DNA of 30,108 nt from JAIRVZ01 sp031553755 (GTDB lineage Bacteria; Bacteroidota; Bacteroidia; Bacteroidales; Azobacteroidaceae), in contig JAVBKZ010000122.1 of NCBI GenBank assembly GCA_031553755.1, forward strand, positions 1-30,108. The letters are read 5' to 3'. The position numbers and the translations under genes were made by a program. Numbering within the stretch: the stretch's first letter is position 1; every line of letters begins with the position of its first letter. Positions 16,509 through 23,957 of the stretch are shown piece after piece. Below the pieces are notes generated by a model. That model was not told where the DNA came from and did not search any database. It saw nothing but the letters and a program-made list of their open reading frames with translations.

Positions 16509-17126
16509 TTAAAGGGAGTTAGAAGAATAATTATTCTTTTGACTCTCATTTATTTTATTAACTTCCTCAAGTTTTTTATAAATACAAAGGCATGCCCAAG
16601 CATCGAGAGCAGCGTATTTTTTTTGCGAATCGGTCAAAAAATCAGCATCCCAGTTTGTAAGCCGTTGATTTTTAGATATTTTTTTATTGAATAACAAGGC
16701 GTATACTTTCTGAAGGCTGATGTCTTGAATGCCATATTTTGGTACGATTGCCTGTAAATCTTCAAATCCTTTAGGTGTGAATTTGAATTTTCTGTTCATC
16801 GAAAGAAAATCATCTCTCAAAGATAGCCCTATTTTTTTTATATGGGGATTAGACAGTAAATTTATCACGCATGGAGGAAAACCAATGATGTTTATCCTAA
16901 AAAGGAAACAAGTATCGTATGTTGATAATTGTATGAGTGAAATACTATTGATTATTCCTTTTTTGTATGAAGGACGTGTTTCCGTATCGAACCCCATGAT
17001 AGTACAATTGGACAAATAATCAATTGCTTTTTCAGCTTCTTCTAACGATTGAATGACAATAATTCTGCCTTCAAATGTTTCCGGCTCCAAAGTAGATATT
17101 GTTTCTTTAGTAATGCTTGATTCCAT
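16509..17126 (-). CDS. RNase D/DnaQ-like 3'-5' exonuclease domain protein
   Basis: The 205-residue single-domain protein has the three DEDDy exonuclease motifs: Exo I FDTETRP (Asp47, Glu49), Exo II around LSLRDDFLSM, and Exo III KKYAALDAWACL. HRDC domains of full RNase D are absent. It is expected to trim RNA or DNA 3' ends in the cytoplasm using two metal ions. The last residues (NNYSSNSL) are encoded by one of the AGTTA-type repeats scattered around this gene, so the C-terminus may be repeat-derived. It lies between DUF5063 and rlmI, a grouping I recall as recurrent in Bacteroidales. Confidence 0.9.
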   Translation of the reverse strand: MESSITKETISTLEPETFEGRIIVIQSLEEAEKAIDYLSNCTIMGFDTETRPSYKKGIINSISLIQLSTYDTCFLFRINIIGFPPCVINLLSNPHIKKIGLSLRDDFLSMNRKFKFTPKGFEDLQAIVPKYGIQDISLQKVYALLFNKKISKNQRLTNWDADFLTDSQKKYAALDAWACLCIYKKLEEVNKINESQKNNYSSNSL

Positions 17127-17132
17127 ATATTT

Positions 17133-17240
17133 TAAAGGAGTTAGAAGAAGTTACAGGAAGTTATAAATATAAATGAAGTTAGAAAATTTCATTATATCCA
17201 ATTAAAATTCTTTTAACTCCCTGTAACTTCATTTAACTTC
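17133..17240. repeat. Inverted cluster of AGTTA-type short repeats
   Basis: Left arm (17133-17178) has four heptamer-like units (GGAGTTA, GAAGTTA, GAAGTTA, GAAGTTA). Right arm (17208-17240) has the same kind of units in reverse (TTAACTCC, GTAACTTC, TTAACTTC). The arms can pair into an imperfect hairpin in the gap between DUF5063 and the exonuclease. A related pair of units occurs at 16505-16520. Confidence 0.7.
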
Positions 17241-17245
17241 TTTTT

Positions 17246-17749
17246 TTAATTTCCATATTTCAAATGATGTAATGCTTTCAGGGCATTCAATACCTTTTGT
17301 CCCCAGTAATTCTTGAAATTATTTATACATAATGACAAAGAATCGGTCATCGTTTCTTTTTCTCCATGTCTGAAAACAGAGATGAAGTTACCTAAATCCT
17401 GATATATATCTGCTAAATTTTCTGAAATATAAGCCGCTACAGGAGTATCGCTGAATTGTATGTCAGGATGAAAGGTTTCAAGGTAAGTATCATCTTCCCC
17501 CAATATGTCGGCTACGCCGGAACGAATGCTTTCATAAGTATCTTCTGAGATAAAAGATTGTAATTCAGAGTCAAAGTTTTCTTCTATATCCGGAATTACT
17601 GAAGCTTTGAGATAAAGTAACGGTAAAATTTTAGTTATTTGATCGACAAAAACTTCTTTTTTGTTTTTTCTTATGGCTTCAAGCCAAGTACAATAATCAA
17701 CAGCCACTTTGGCAAAGTCGATAGTAAATTTTGAATAAATCAGTTCCAC
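17246..17749 (-). CDS. DUF5063 domain protein
   Basis: The 167-residue soluble helical protein spans a DUF5063 domain, recognised from FAKVAVDYCTWLE near the N-terminus, ILPLLYLKASVIPD, and the C-terminal YWGQKVLNALKALHHL. Biochemical function is not known. It has a likely promoter at 17777-17784, about 28 bases upstream, and is followed by the exonuclease gene. Recurrence of this neighbourhood in Bacteroidales suggests a housekeeping link to RNA metabolism, which is an inference. Confidence 0.85.
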   Translation of the reverse strand: MELIYSKFTIDFAKVAVDYCTWLEAIRKNKKEVFVDQITKILPLLYLKASVIPDIEENFDSELQSFISEDTYESIRSGVADILGEDDTYLETFHPDIQFSDTPVAAYISENLADIYQDLGNFISVFRHGEKETMTDSLSLCINNFKNYWGQKVLNALKALHHLKYGN

Positions 17750-17776
17750 TATATGAAATTATAATAAATATACATG

Positions 17777-17784
17777 CAAATATA
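17777..17784 (-). promoter_or_regulatory. -7 box upstream of the DUF5063 gene
   Basis: The minus strand reads TATATTTG, a TAnnTTTG match, in the 42-base gap after the pseudouridine synthase gene. It would start a transcript near 17770. Confidence 0.45.
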
Positions 17785-17791
17785 CGATAAT

Positions 17792-18466
17792 TCAGGTAAT
17801 TTTTTCAAAGGCTTTCCATAAATTATCATTAGGGACACTGGCTGTTATTTCAATTTTTTCTTTAGAAACAGGATGTATAAATACAGCTTTTCGGGAATGT
17901 AGGCTGATTCCTCCATCCGGATTAGAGCGGGGAAAGCCATATTTCAGATCTCCTTTAATCGGGCATCCGATTTTGGCTAATTGGCAGCGTATCTGATGAT
18001 GGCGGCCTGTTTTTAAATCTACTTCTAATAAAGAATAATTATCAGACCGGGATATTATTTTATAGGAAAGAATGGCTTTTTTAGAGTTCGGTTTTTCAGT
18101 GTCGTAGGCATACGTTTTATTTTGTTTTTCATTCCTTACTAAATAATGGATTAACGTAGCTTCCGATTGGTTTGGGGTGTTTTTTACAATTGCCCAATAT
18201 GTTTTTTTTATTTCTCCGTTTTTGAACATTTCATTCATTCGAGAGAGAGATTTACTCGTTTTTGCAAAAAGAACCAGCCCTGAAACAGGCCGGTCCAATC
18301 TGTGAACAACTCCCAGGAAAACATTTCCGGATTTGTTGTATTTATCTTTTATCCACTGTTTGACAATTTCCGATAACGGAATATCTCCTGTTTTATCACC
18401 TTGTACGATTTCGGAACAGGTTTTATTGACAGCAATGATATGATTGTCTTCGTAGATTACTTCCAT
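17792..18466 (-). CDS. RluA-family RNA pseudouridine synthase
   Basis: The 224-residue catalytic domain starts MEVIYEDNHIIAVNK, the typical beginning of RluA enzymes lacking an S4 domain. The active-site motif is HRLDRPVSGLVLFAKT with the nucleophilic Asp58. Further family blocks are KTYWAIV, LEVDLKTGRHHQIRCQLA and PIKGDLKYG. It isomerises uridine to pseudouridine in rRNA or tRNA; the target base cannot be assigned. The lack of an S4 domain and the small size fit RluA/RluC-like single-domain members. It lies 83 bases after fabG on the same strand, and a small hairpin sits in that gap. Confidence 0.93.
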   Translation of the reverse strand: MEVIYEDNHIIAVNKTCSEIVQGDKTGDIPLSEIVKQWIKDKYNKSGNVFLGVVHRLDRPVSGLVLFAKTSKSLSRMNEMFKNGEIKKTYWAIVKNTPNQSEATLIHYLVRNEKQNKTYAYDTEKPNSKKAILSYKIISRSDNYSLLEVDLKTGRHHQIRCQLAKIGCPIKGDLKYGFPRSNPDGGISLHSRKAVFIHPVSKEKIEITASVPNDNLWKAFEKIT

Positions 18467-18491
18467 TTCAATTGACAGTTAACAACTGAAA

Positions 18492-18531
18492 GTGGACAGT
18501 GTAATTTTAAAATTAATTATCAACTGTCCGC
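18492..18531. repeat. Intergenic inverted repeat between fabG and the pseudouridine synthase gene
   Basis: GTGGACAGT (18492-18500) pairs with ACTGTCCGC (18523-18531) over 9 bp including one GU. CAATTG-type short palindromes flank it on both sides (18469-18474 and 18542-18547). It has the look of a small dispersed intergenic repeat rather than a terminator, because no T-run follows on either strand. Confidence 0.5.
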
Positions 18532-18549
18532 TATCAATTATCAATTGAT

Positions 18550-19296
18550 TTACATATTCATTCCACCGCAAACAGTAATAACTTGCCCTGTAACATAAGA
18601 TGAGAGGTCTGAAGCAAGGAATAAGGCTACATTGGCTACATCATCAGGAGTACCTCCGCGTTTTAAAGGAATTTGTTCTGCCCATTGTTTTCTGACTTCT
18701 TCCGATAATTGAGCAGTCATTTCTGTGATGATGAATCCCGGAGCGATGGCATTAGCGCGAATTCCGCGAGAACCAACTTCTTTAGCGATAGATTGGGCCA
18801 ATCCTATCATACCGGCTTTAGAAGCGGAATAGTTTGTTTGTCCCGCGTTTCCTGAAACTCCTACAACAGAACTCATGTTGATGATGCTTCCCGCTTTTTG
18901 TTTCATCATTATGGGAGTAATAGCGTGGATAAAATTGAAAGCCGATTTTAGGTTTACATTGATTACCATATCCCATTGTTGTTCAGTCATACGCATCATT
19001 AGACCATCTCTGGTAATGCCGGCATTATTTACCAATACATCAATGCGTCCGAAATCTTTCATTATTTCATCGACTACTTTGTGAGTATCTTCAAAATCGG
19101 CAGCATTAGAAGCGTATCCTTTTACTTTTACTCCCAAAGACGCGATTTCAGCTTCTGTCGCTTTGGCATTGTCATCTATATTCAAATCGGTAAATGCGAT
19201 ATTCGCTCCTTCTTGAGCGAATTTGATAGCGATTGCTTTTCCGATACCGCGTGCCGCGCCTGTTACTACGGCAACTTTTCCTTCTAATAACTTCAT
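18550..19296 (-). CDS. fabG: 3-oxoacyl-ACP reductase FabG
   Basis: The 248-residue short-chain dehydrogenase carries out the NADPH-dependent keto reduction of fatty-acid elongation. The start at 19296 (MKLLEGKVAVVTG) is preferred over the Met two codons upstream. Motifs are the cofactor loop TGAARGIG (12-19), NNAG (90-93), the catalytic Ser143, Tyr156 and Lys160 (SSVVGVSGN, then YSASK), and the FabG-type ending SSYVTGQVITVCGGMNM. The TetR gene lies upstream on the same strand with a gap of about 100 bases rich in AAATT repeats, so co-transcription is likely. No other fatty-acid genes are in the window. Confidence 0.95.
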   Translation of the reverse strand: MKLLEGKVAVVTGAARGIGKAIAIKFAQEGANIAFTDLNIDDNAKATEAEIASLGVKVKGYASNAADFEDTHKVVDEIMKDFGRIDVLVNNAGITRDGLMMRMTEQQWDMVINVNLKSAFNFIHAITPIMMKQKAGSIINMSSVVGVSGNAGQTNYSASKAGMIGLAQSIAKEVGSRGIRANAIAPGFIITEMTAQLSEEVRKQWAEQIPLKRGGTPDDVANVALFLASDLSSYVTGQVITVCGGMNM

Positions 19297-19397
19297 AATC
19301 AATATAAATTAAAAATTAAAAATTAAAAACGAAAGATAGAATTGAAATAGATAAAAGTACCAAAAACAACTCTTAATTTTTCATTCTTAATTCTTCA

Positions 19398-19979
19398 TTA
19401 CTTTTTGAGTATTCCTTTAAACATCATATTAATGATGCTGTTTATTTTTTTTTCGTTATCATCTGTTAGTCCGGCAACCGTTCCTCTTATGTATGGAACT
19501 TCCAAGCCTTTTAACGCGTAATGCAATACTTCGGCAGTAGCTTGTGTATCTGAAATATCGAAAATACCATCGCTTACCCCATCATCTAATATTTTTTTTA
19601 CAAATTCGATTTCTCTGATGTCGAAATCTTTTCTTACGTTTTCAACGCGCCAAATATCCCTAAAAAAATTAGCTCTTAAAGTTCCGTTTCTCGAAACAAC
19701 GTCTTTAATGGTTTTCAGGCGGACGTCTAAAAATTCAAGTAATTTTTGGTCGGCAGGAAGATCTTTATATGCGACAGCATCTAAACATACATATAATTTG
19801 CCTAATTCTGATTTTATAACAGCATTATAAATATCTTTTTTACTTTTGAAATACGTGTACAAAGTACGGCGCCCTTTCTTTGAAGATTGAGCGATATCAT
19901 TCATTGTAGTGTTTTCTACGCCTTTTTTTGCAAATAAGAGTCGAGCAACTTCAATTAATTTATCCCGTGTTTTGGACAT
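19398..19979 (-). CDS. TetR-family transcriptional regulator
   Basis: The 193-residue protein is read from ATG at 19979 (MSKTRDKLIEVARLLF). An earlier Met four codons upstream is less typical. The N-terminal HTH is clear: FAKKGVENTTMNDIAQSSKKG followed by TLYTYFKSKKDIYNAVI. The C-terminal ligand-binding part is all-helical (LEFLDVRLKTIKDVVSRNG and ATAEVLHYALKGLE). The position just ahead of fabG suggests control of lipid synthesis or autoregulation. A 23-bp inverted repeat overlapping its own -7 box is a candidate operator. The ligand is unknown. Confidence 0.92.
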   Translation of the reverse strand: MSKTRDKLIEVARLLFAKKGVENTTMNDIAQSSKKGRRTLYTYFKSKKDIYNAVIKSELGKLYVCLDAVAYKDLPADQKLLEFLDVRLKTIKDVVSRNGTLRANFFRDIWRVENVRKDFDIREIEFVKKILDDGVSDGIFDISDTQATAEVLHYALKGLEVPYIRGTVAGLTDDNEKKINSIINMMFKGILKK

Positions 19980-19998
19980 TGTAACTTCCATAAAGTTT

Positions 19999-20021
19999 GC
20001 ACATTTATCAAAATTATGTGC
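19999..20021 (-). promoter_or_regulatory. tetR-fabG promoter with overlapping inverted repeat
   Basis: The minus strand reads TAATTTTG at 20009-20016, matching TAnnTTTG, with TTGTTG about 20 bases upstream. GCACAT and ATGTGC arms at 19999-20004 and 20016-20021 embrace this -7 box. A TetR dimer could bind here and block its own transcription. This is inferred from position and symmetry only. Confidence 0.45.
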
Positions 20022-20101
20022 GAAAATACAACAAAAAGCATGTTCAGACCAAACTTTTTATAAAAAACTTCAAAATAATTTGTAATTTCAAAAAATAATA
20101 G

Positions 20102-20109
20102 TACCTTTG
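20102..20109 (+). promoter_or_regulatory. -7 box of the tRNA-fMet promoter
   Basis: TACCTTTG matches TAnnTTTG and lies 12 bases before the mature tRNA 5' end, so the primary transcript has only a few leader bases. Confidence 0.65.
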
Positions 20110-20121
20110 CACTCGAAATAT

Positions 20122-20193
<72 letters not shown>

Positions 20194-20200
20194 CTAAACT

Positions 20201-20232
20201 AAAAGAGTCGCTGAAAAGTGGCTCTTTTTTGT
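20201..20232 (+). terminator. Rho-independent terminator of tRNA-fMet
   Basis: AAAAGAGTCGC (20201-20211) pairs with GTGGCTCTTTT (20218-20228) across a 6-base loop, then a T-run continues to 20230. It begins 8 bases after the tRNA. Confidence 0.8.
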
Positions 20233-20427
20233 TTTATTCCAAATTCAGTACCTCCATCAAAAATAAACCTAAATTCATGTCCAAAGCGTTTATGCTTCCG
20301 CTCTTGAATGAAACTCCCATTCCGTTTCCCATTATTGGGAAATAACTTTTTTCATGAATGAAATCATTTTAATTTACAAATGTAATTTAAATATTTTTTA
20401 AAATAATTACATTAAAATGTTTTGTTA

Positions 20428-20435
20428 TATATTTG
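20428..20435 (+). promoter_or_regulatory. -7 box upstream of the CotH lipoprotein
   Basis: TATATTTG matches TAnnTTTG. It would start a transcript near 20442, right at the first base of the structured repeat, leaving a leader of about 240 nt. A -33 motif is not clear. Confidence 0.5.
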
Positions 20436-20444
20436 TAAAATATT

Positions 20445-20612
20445 GAGGTCATCTCGACTTTTACAAAAGACATAGCATATATAGATTTTAAACAAAGAGT
20501 TACATGGAGTGATTATTCATAGCGTATTCTGATATCAAGTGGAAGGATACTCTGTGAATAAGTCCTTTTTACTCCGTGTTTGATAAAAAGTCGAGACGAA
20601 TTCATTATCAAT
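20445..20612 (+). promoter_or_regulatory. Structured leader, copy A of a repeat flanking the CotH gene
   Basis: Nested stems pair 20452-20462 with 20586-20596 (11 bp, perfect), 20502-20510 with 20571-20579 (9 bp, one GU), 20514-20520 with 20554-20560, and 20524-20529 with 20545-20550. The apical loop is about 15 nt. The first ~100 nt recur after the CotH stop codon at about 22371-22473. It sits between a -7 box and the lipoprotein start, as does the unrelated-looking hairpin at 4005-4217. It may be a cis-regulatory leader, a small RNA or a repeat element. Confidence 0.6.
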
Positions 20613-20684
20613 TAAAAAATAATTTTTAGTTTTTTTAGTCAGAATATATTAAAGATAAAATATCTTTTTTAAAAGTTAGTATTT

Positions 20685-22367
20685 ATGAAACTGGAGTTTA
20701 ATTTAAATTTTTTATTATTTGTTTTTTTATGTCTTGTCGCGTGTGATTCGTCTGAATCAGAAAACAAAGATCCAAATGCTATAACTTATGGTAAAGTAGA
20801 AGTGTTGCCTGGTAAGAATTATAAGTCGACAGAACCGCAACAAGATCCGAATAAAAAAATTACAAATTTTCGTTTGAGGGGAACTAAAAATGGATATCTA
20901 TTTGATCATTCGGTTGAAGGATTAATTTGTGGTAACAAAATCACATTGGTCTCTCAACAATATATAAAAAAAGAAGATACCCAAAACTTAATTGCTACGT
21001 TTGAGTATGAAGGAAGTAAAATAACCGTAAATGGCACAGAACAACAAAATGAAGTTTCTCGAAACGATTTTTCAAAACCGATTACATATACTGTTACTTC
21101 AAATAAAGATCAGAGTACTGTTGATTATACTGTAACTTTAAGTTTACCTCAAAATTCAGGATTGCCTTCGATTGTAATCAATACAGAGAATAAACAGGAG
21201 CCTGTAGATAAAATAACATATGTTCCCGGTACTGTTGAAATCATAGATCCCAACAATCAATCTTATAATGCCACATACAAAATGGGTGTGAGGTTAAGAG
21301 GAAATACGACTTTGACCCTCGAAAAGAAACCATACCGGATTAAATTAGACACGAAACAATCAGTATTAGGATTAGCTCCCGAAAAGTCGTGGGTGTTGTT
21401 GGCTAACTACTTAGATCCTTCTTTAATTACAAACACAGTAGCATTGGAACTTGGTCGTCGTTTGGGATTAAAGTATACAAATCATTATCGTCCTGTAGAA
21501 CTGTTTTTTAATGGGCATCATCAAGGAAGTTATTTACTTACGGAACAAATAGAGGTGGGAGAAGGCCGGGTTAATATTGATAAAAAAACAGGATTTTTAA
21601 TTGAATTAGACACTACAATTCCAGATCCTCGTTACGAATTAAATCCGGATTGGGCATTTAAAAGTGAAAATTTGAAAATTCCGATAACCGTTAAATCTCC
21701 GGATTTCGATAAAAATTATTCGGATGCAGTTGATAAATCCATTAAAAAATCGTTTAATGATTTGGAAACGGCTTTGTTTTCTTCATCTTTTCCCAACAAC
21801 AATTATAAAGATTTGATTGATATAGAATCTGTTATTAATTATCTATTAGTAAATGAAATAGTTCAAAATTCAGAAGTTTTGCGCCCTAAAAGTTGTTATA
21901 TGTATAAAGAAGCTGAACAAAAATTCTTTATGGGACCGATATGGGATTTTGATTTCGGATTTGGTTATAGTGCTAATGATGATTGGAAGTATTTTACGTC
22001 CAGAACTTTACTCTTTTATCCAAAATCGACTAATCAATATAGTGGAGCGAAATTTTTAAGCCGATTTCTTGATGATCCTGAATTTAGAACATTATATAAA
22101 GCTCGTTGGAATGAAATTAAGGACAAAGAAGTGAAAACTTTAACTTCATTTATTGATCAACAAACGGAATTATTGAAATTATCTCAATCACATAACTATC
22201 ATGTATTTCCAAATAGTTTGGATGGATTTGATACAAAACCCGAATCGCATAACCGGGTGTACAGAGATGTCCCCAATGATTTGGTTTATGAAAAAGTGAT
22301 TGCAAATATGAAAGAATGGTTAAATGATAGAATTATTTATCTTGATAAAGCTATAAATGGTTTTTGA
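20685..22367 (+). CDS. CotH-kinase-family lipoprotein with DUF5018-like N-terminal domain
   Basis: The 560-residue product has a lipoprotein signal ending FLCLVAC (Cys 20). Residues ~58-165 look like a DUF5018 domain: ITNFRLRGTKNGYLFDHS, ATFEYEGSKITVNGTEQQ and a TYTVTSNKDQSTVDYTVTL ending. Residues ~175-500 are a CotH-type atypical kinase domain: MGVRLRGNTT, KKPYRIKLD, SWVLLANYLD, LFFNGHHQGSYLLTEQI, and the metal-binding GPIWDFDFGFG with Asp421 and Asp423. CotH proteins phosphorylate partner proteins in spore formers; Bacteroidota relatives are surface lipoproteins of unknown substrate. The gene stands alone between two copies of a structured repeat and ends at a strong terminator. Confidence 0.88.
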   Translation: MKLEFNLNFLLFVFLCLVACDSSESENKDPNAITYGKVEVLPGKNYKSTEPQQDPNKKITNFRLRGTKNGYLFDHSVEGLICGNKITLVSQQYIKKEDTQNLIATFEYEGSKITVNGTEQQNEVSRNDFSKPITYTVTSNKDQSTVDYTVTLSLPQNSGLPSIVINTENKQEPVDKITYVPGTVEIIDPNNQSYNATYKMGVRLRGNTTLTLEKKPYRIKLDTKQSVLGLAPEKSWVLLANYLDPSLITNTVALELGRRLGLKYTNHYRPVELFFNGHHQGSYLLTEQIEVGEGRVNIDKKTGFLIELDTTIPDPRYELNPDWAFKSENLKIPITVKSPDFDKNYSDAVDKSIKKSFNDLETALFSSSFPNNNYKDLIDIESVINYLLVNEIVQNSEVLRPKSCYMYKEAEQKFFMGPIWDFDFGFGYSANDDWKYFTSRTLLFYPKSTNQYSGAKFLSRFLDDPEFRTLYKARWNEIKDKEVKTLTSFIDQQTELLKLSQSHNYHVFPNSLDGFDTKPESHNRVYRDVPNDLVYEKVIANMKEWLNDRIIYLDKAINGF

Positions 22368-22370
22368 TAT

Positions 22371-22530
22371 CGAAGTCATCTTGACTTTTACAAAAGACAC
22401 GAAATAATAGATTTTAAACATAAAATTACATGGAGTGATTATCTATAGCGTAAATTCTGATATCAAGTGAAGAGGTGGTTTGTTTAGTAAATTATTTATA
22501 ATCAATATTTTGTAAAAATAGAGACGAACT
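22371..22530 (+). repeat. Copy B of the structured repeat, downstream of the CotH gene
   Basis: It starts a few bases after the stop codon and matches copy A for about 100 nt, including TTTACAAAAGACA, TAGATTTTAAACA, TACATGGAGTGATTAT and TTCTGATATCAAGTG. The right half has diverged, but the end (GAGACGAA-CTCAT) again resembles copy A. The outer pairing survives as TTTTACAAAA with TTTTGTAAAA, while the partner of ACATGGAGT is lost. It therefore looks like a decaying copy. Confidence 0.75.
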
Positions 22531-22548
22531 CATCGGTTAGGAAATAAA

Positions 22549-22588
22549 AAAGAGGTTGTCTGAATCTTTCTTTTTAGACAACCTCTTT
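22549..22588 (+). terminator. Strong hairpin terminator after the CotH gene
   Basis: AAAGAGGTTGTCT (22549-22561) pairs perfectly with AGACAACCTCTTT (22576-22588), with a 14-base loop. The A-tract before and T-tract within the stem could allow it to work on both strands. Confidence 0.75.
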
Positions 22589-22601
22589 GAAGTATTATTT
22601 T

Positions 22602-22758
22602 AAATGAGTATCCGTTATTTTACCTAAATAAATTGAAAGCCTAATTTGTCATTGCGGGCTTGACCCGCAATCTATTGATAATCAGCAATGATTCATAAAA
22701 GATCCCGCATCAAGTGCGGGATGACAGAGAGATTAGGCAGTATAACGGATAATCATTT
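22602..22758. repeat. REP/MITE-like fold-back element with two inner hairpins
   Basis: Outer arms 22602-22618 and 22742-22758 are complementary over 16 of 17 bases. Next, GCCTAAT (22639-22645) pairs with ATTAGGC (22732-22738), and TGTCAT (22647-22652) with ATGACA (22721-22726). Alternative inner hairpins are ATTGCGGG/CCCGCAAT (22651-22658/22664-22671) and ATCCCGCA/TGCGGGAT (22702-22709/22715-22722). The GTCATTGCGGGCTTGACC core resembles intergenic repeats known from many bacteria. It lies between convergent genes. Confidence 0.75.
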
Positions 22759-22774
22759 TATTTTAATAGTCTTC

Positions 22775-23170
22775 TTATCCTTTTTTCTTGGAAATAAGAT
22801 TTTTCACTTGTTTTAATAGAATACTCACAATAAACGATTTAAAACCTCCTTTTAGGAATAGAGGAGCGATATTGAGTGCTTGGTCAAGGACAATATTCAA
22901 TACATTAGATTTTTTCTCAGTCTCTTTCCCTTTGTTATAGGAGGGTATACTGCGATTGCTTTTGCCAAAAAAATGAGAGATATAGGGAGATACTTGACCT
23001 TTTACAGCATTAACTCCCGCATCTAATAATAGTGTACCTAAGTTGTTTTGCAGGTAACTAAATTTATCATCAATTGATTTCAGACAAGTTTGTTCTTCCG
23101 CTTTCAAGCGAATTCTTTCTACTCTTAATTTTTCAAGAGCCGACAATTGCTTAGTTCCTTTCATCATCAT
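22775..23170 (-). CDS. Small helical protein of the YtxH/holin operon, unknown function
   Basis: The product has up to 131 residues; three Met codons at the start (23170, 23167, 23164) leave the exact start open. The N-terminal half is a charged helix (LEKLRVERIRLKAEEQ). The middle has LLLDAGVNAVKGQVSPYISHFFG. A moderately hydrophobic C-terminal helix (FKSFIVSILLKQVKNLISKKKG) ends in a basic tail, suggesting membrane association. The start overlaps the stop of the holin-like gene by 14-20 bases, indicating translational coupling. I do not recognise a named domain. Confidence 0.75.
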   Translation of the reverse strand: MMMKGTKQLSALEKLRVERIRLKAEEQTCLKSIDDKFSYLQNNLGTLLLDAGVNAVKGQVSPYISHFFGKSNRSIPSYNKGKETEKKSNVLNIVLDQALNIAPLFLKGGFKSFIVSILLKQVKNLISKKKG

Positions 23171-23510
23171 TTTGGTTTATTTGCTCCACAAATATGTTGA
23201 TTAACCAGTTGAGTATCTTTTTTCGCAATAACAAAAGGATACATAATGTAAACAAGTATATTATCGCGACTAAAATCATTCCGGCGCTCAAACTTCCCAA
23301 AAGTTCTCCGATATAAAAACCTAATGACAAGCATAAGAACAAGAACGCGAAAAAAACAACTAATAACAGAATTAATCCGTATAATAACAACGAAGAAATA
23401 GTGCTTGATTTTTCATATATGTCAAGCTTGAAAATTTGCAATTTCAGCGTTAGATAATTCGTTAAATCCTGTTTAAGTTCAGAAAATAATGTATTGATAT
23501 TTTTATCCAT
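23151..23510 (-). CDS. Holin-X-like two-helix membrane protein (phage_holin_3_6 type)
   Basis: The 119-residue protein has an amphipathic N-terminal helix (LKQDLTNYLTLKLQIFKLDIYEK) and two hydrophobic segments at ~38-65 and ~70-95 (LLLYGLILLLVVFFAFLFL; GMILVAIIYLFTLCILLL). It ends with a charged tail. This matches the holin-superfamily proteins that Bacteroidota and Actinobacteria encode chromosomally next to YtxH genes. No lytic role should be assumed. It is the middle gene of a three-gene unit, 26 bases after ytxH. Confidence 0.82.
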   Translation of the reverse strand: MDKNINTLFSELKQDLTNYLTLKLQIFKLDIYEKSSTISSLLLYGLILLLVVFFAFLFLCLSLGFYIGELLGSLSAGMILVAIIYLFTLCILLLLRKKILNWLINIFVEQINQNDDERN

Positions 23511-23536
23511 TGATATCGATTGAATTATTTATTCCA

Positions 23537-23806
23537 TCAAGACTCTTCAGAACTGTCTATGGATGAGGCTTTAATCCTATTCATCGCTGTATGAGCCAGT
23601 GTATTTACCTTGTCAACAGCAATATCTAATTCTTCAATGCCTTGATTGATGGCTTGGCTGATTTTTTTCTTGGCTTTATCAACCGTATCATTGATTTCTT
23701 CCAATACTTCTTCTCTTTTTTCGGTATGTAGCATGTAACCAATTGCAGCGCCTATTGCTGCTCCGATGATAAGTCCTGTTATCAATTTTGAATTGTCTGT
23801 TTTCAT
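23537..23806 (-). CDS. YtxH domain protein
   Basis: The 89-residue protein is read from ATG at 23806 (MKTDNSKLITGLIIGAAIGA). One Gly/Ala-rich transmembrane segment (LITGLIIGAAIGAAIGYML) is followed by a charged coiled-coil-like helix (EEVLEEINDTVDKAKKKI), which is the YtxH layout. Such proteins are general-stress or envelope-associated in many bacteria, with no defined biochemistry. It leads the operon with the holin-like gene and the small helical protein. A candidate -7 box lies about 55 bases upstream. Confidence 0.85.
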   Translation of the reverse strand: MKTDNSKLITGLIIGAAIGAAIGYMLHTEKREEVLEEINDTVDKAKKKISQAINQGIEELDIAVDKVNTLAHTAMNRIKASSIDSSEES

Positions 23807-23860
23807 TGCAATTAATTTTAATAAATAGTACAATAATTTGGTTTCAAAAATTCAAGTTGC

Positions 23861-23868
23861 GAAAGGTA
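23861..23868 (-). promoter_or_regulatory. Candidate -7 box of the ytxH operon
   Basis: The minus strand reads TACCTTTC, one mismatch from TAnnTTTG, about 55 bases before the ytxH ATG. Confidence 0.35.
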
Positions 23869-23957
23869 CAAAAAATATCTTTTCACTTTGAACTTTTCAT
23901 TTTACTTAACAAATGGAAAAGGATGGAAGTTCAAAGAAAAATGTGATAAAATTGATC

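Noticed and set aside
20445..22530. Integron gene cassette with attC sites around the CotH gene
   Set aside because: No RYYYAAC/GTTRRRY box pairs at the hairpin bases and no integrase; the repeat also lies between promoter and gene rather than only behind the gene.
23151..23510. Prophage, suggested by the holin-like gene and the KilA-N gene
   Set aside because: No structural, terminase, integrase or lysin genes. The holin-like gene sits with ytxH in a chromosomal operon, and KilA-N lies 14 kb away in a Sus locus.
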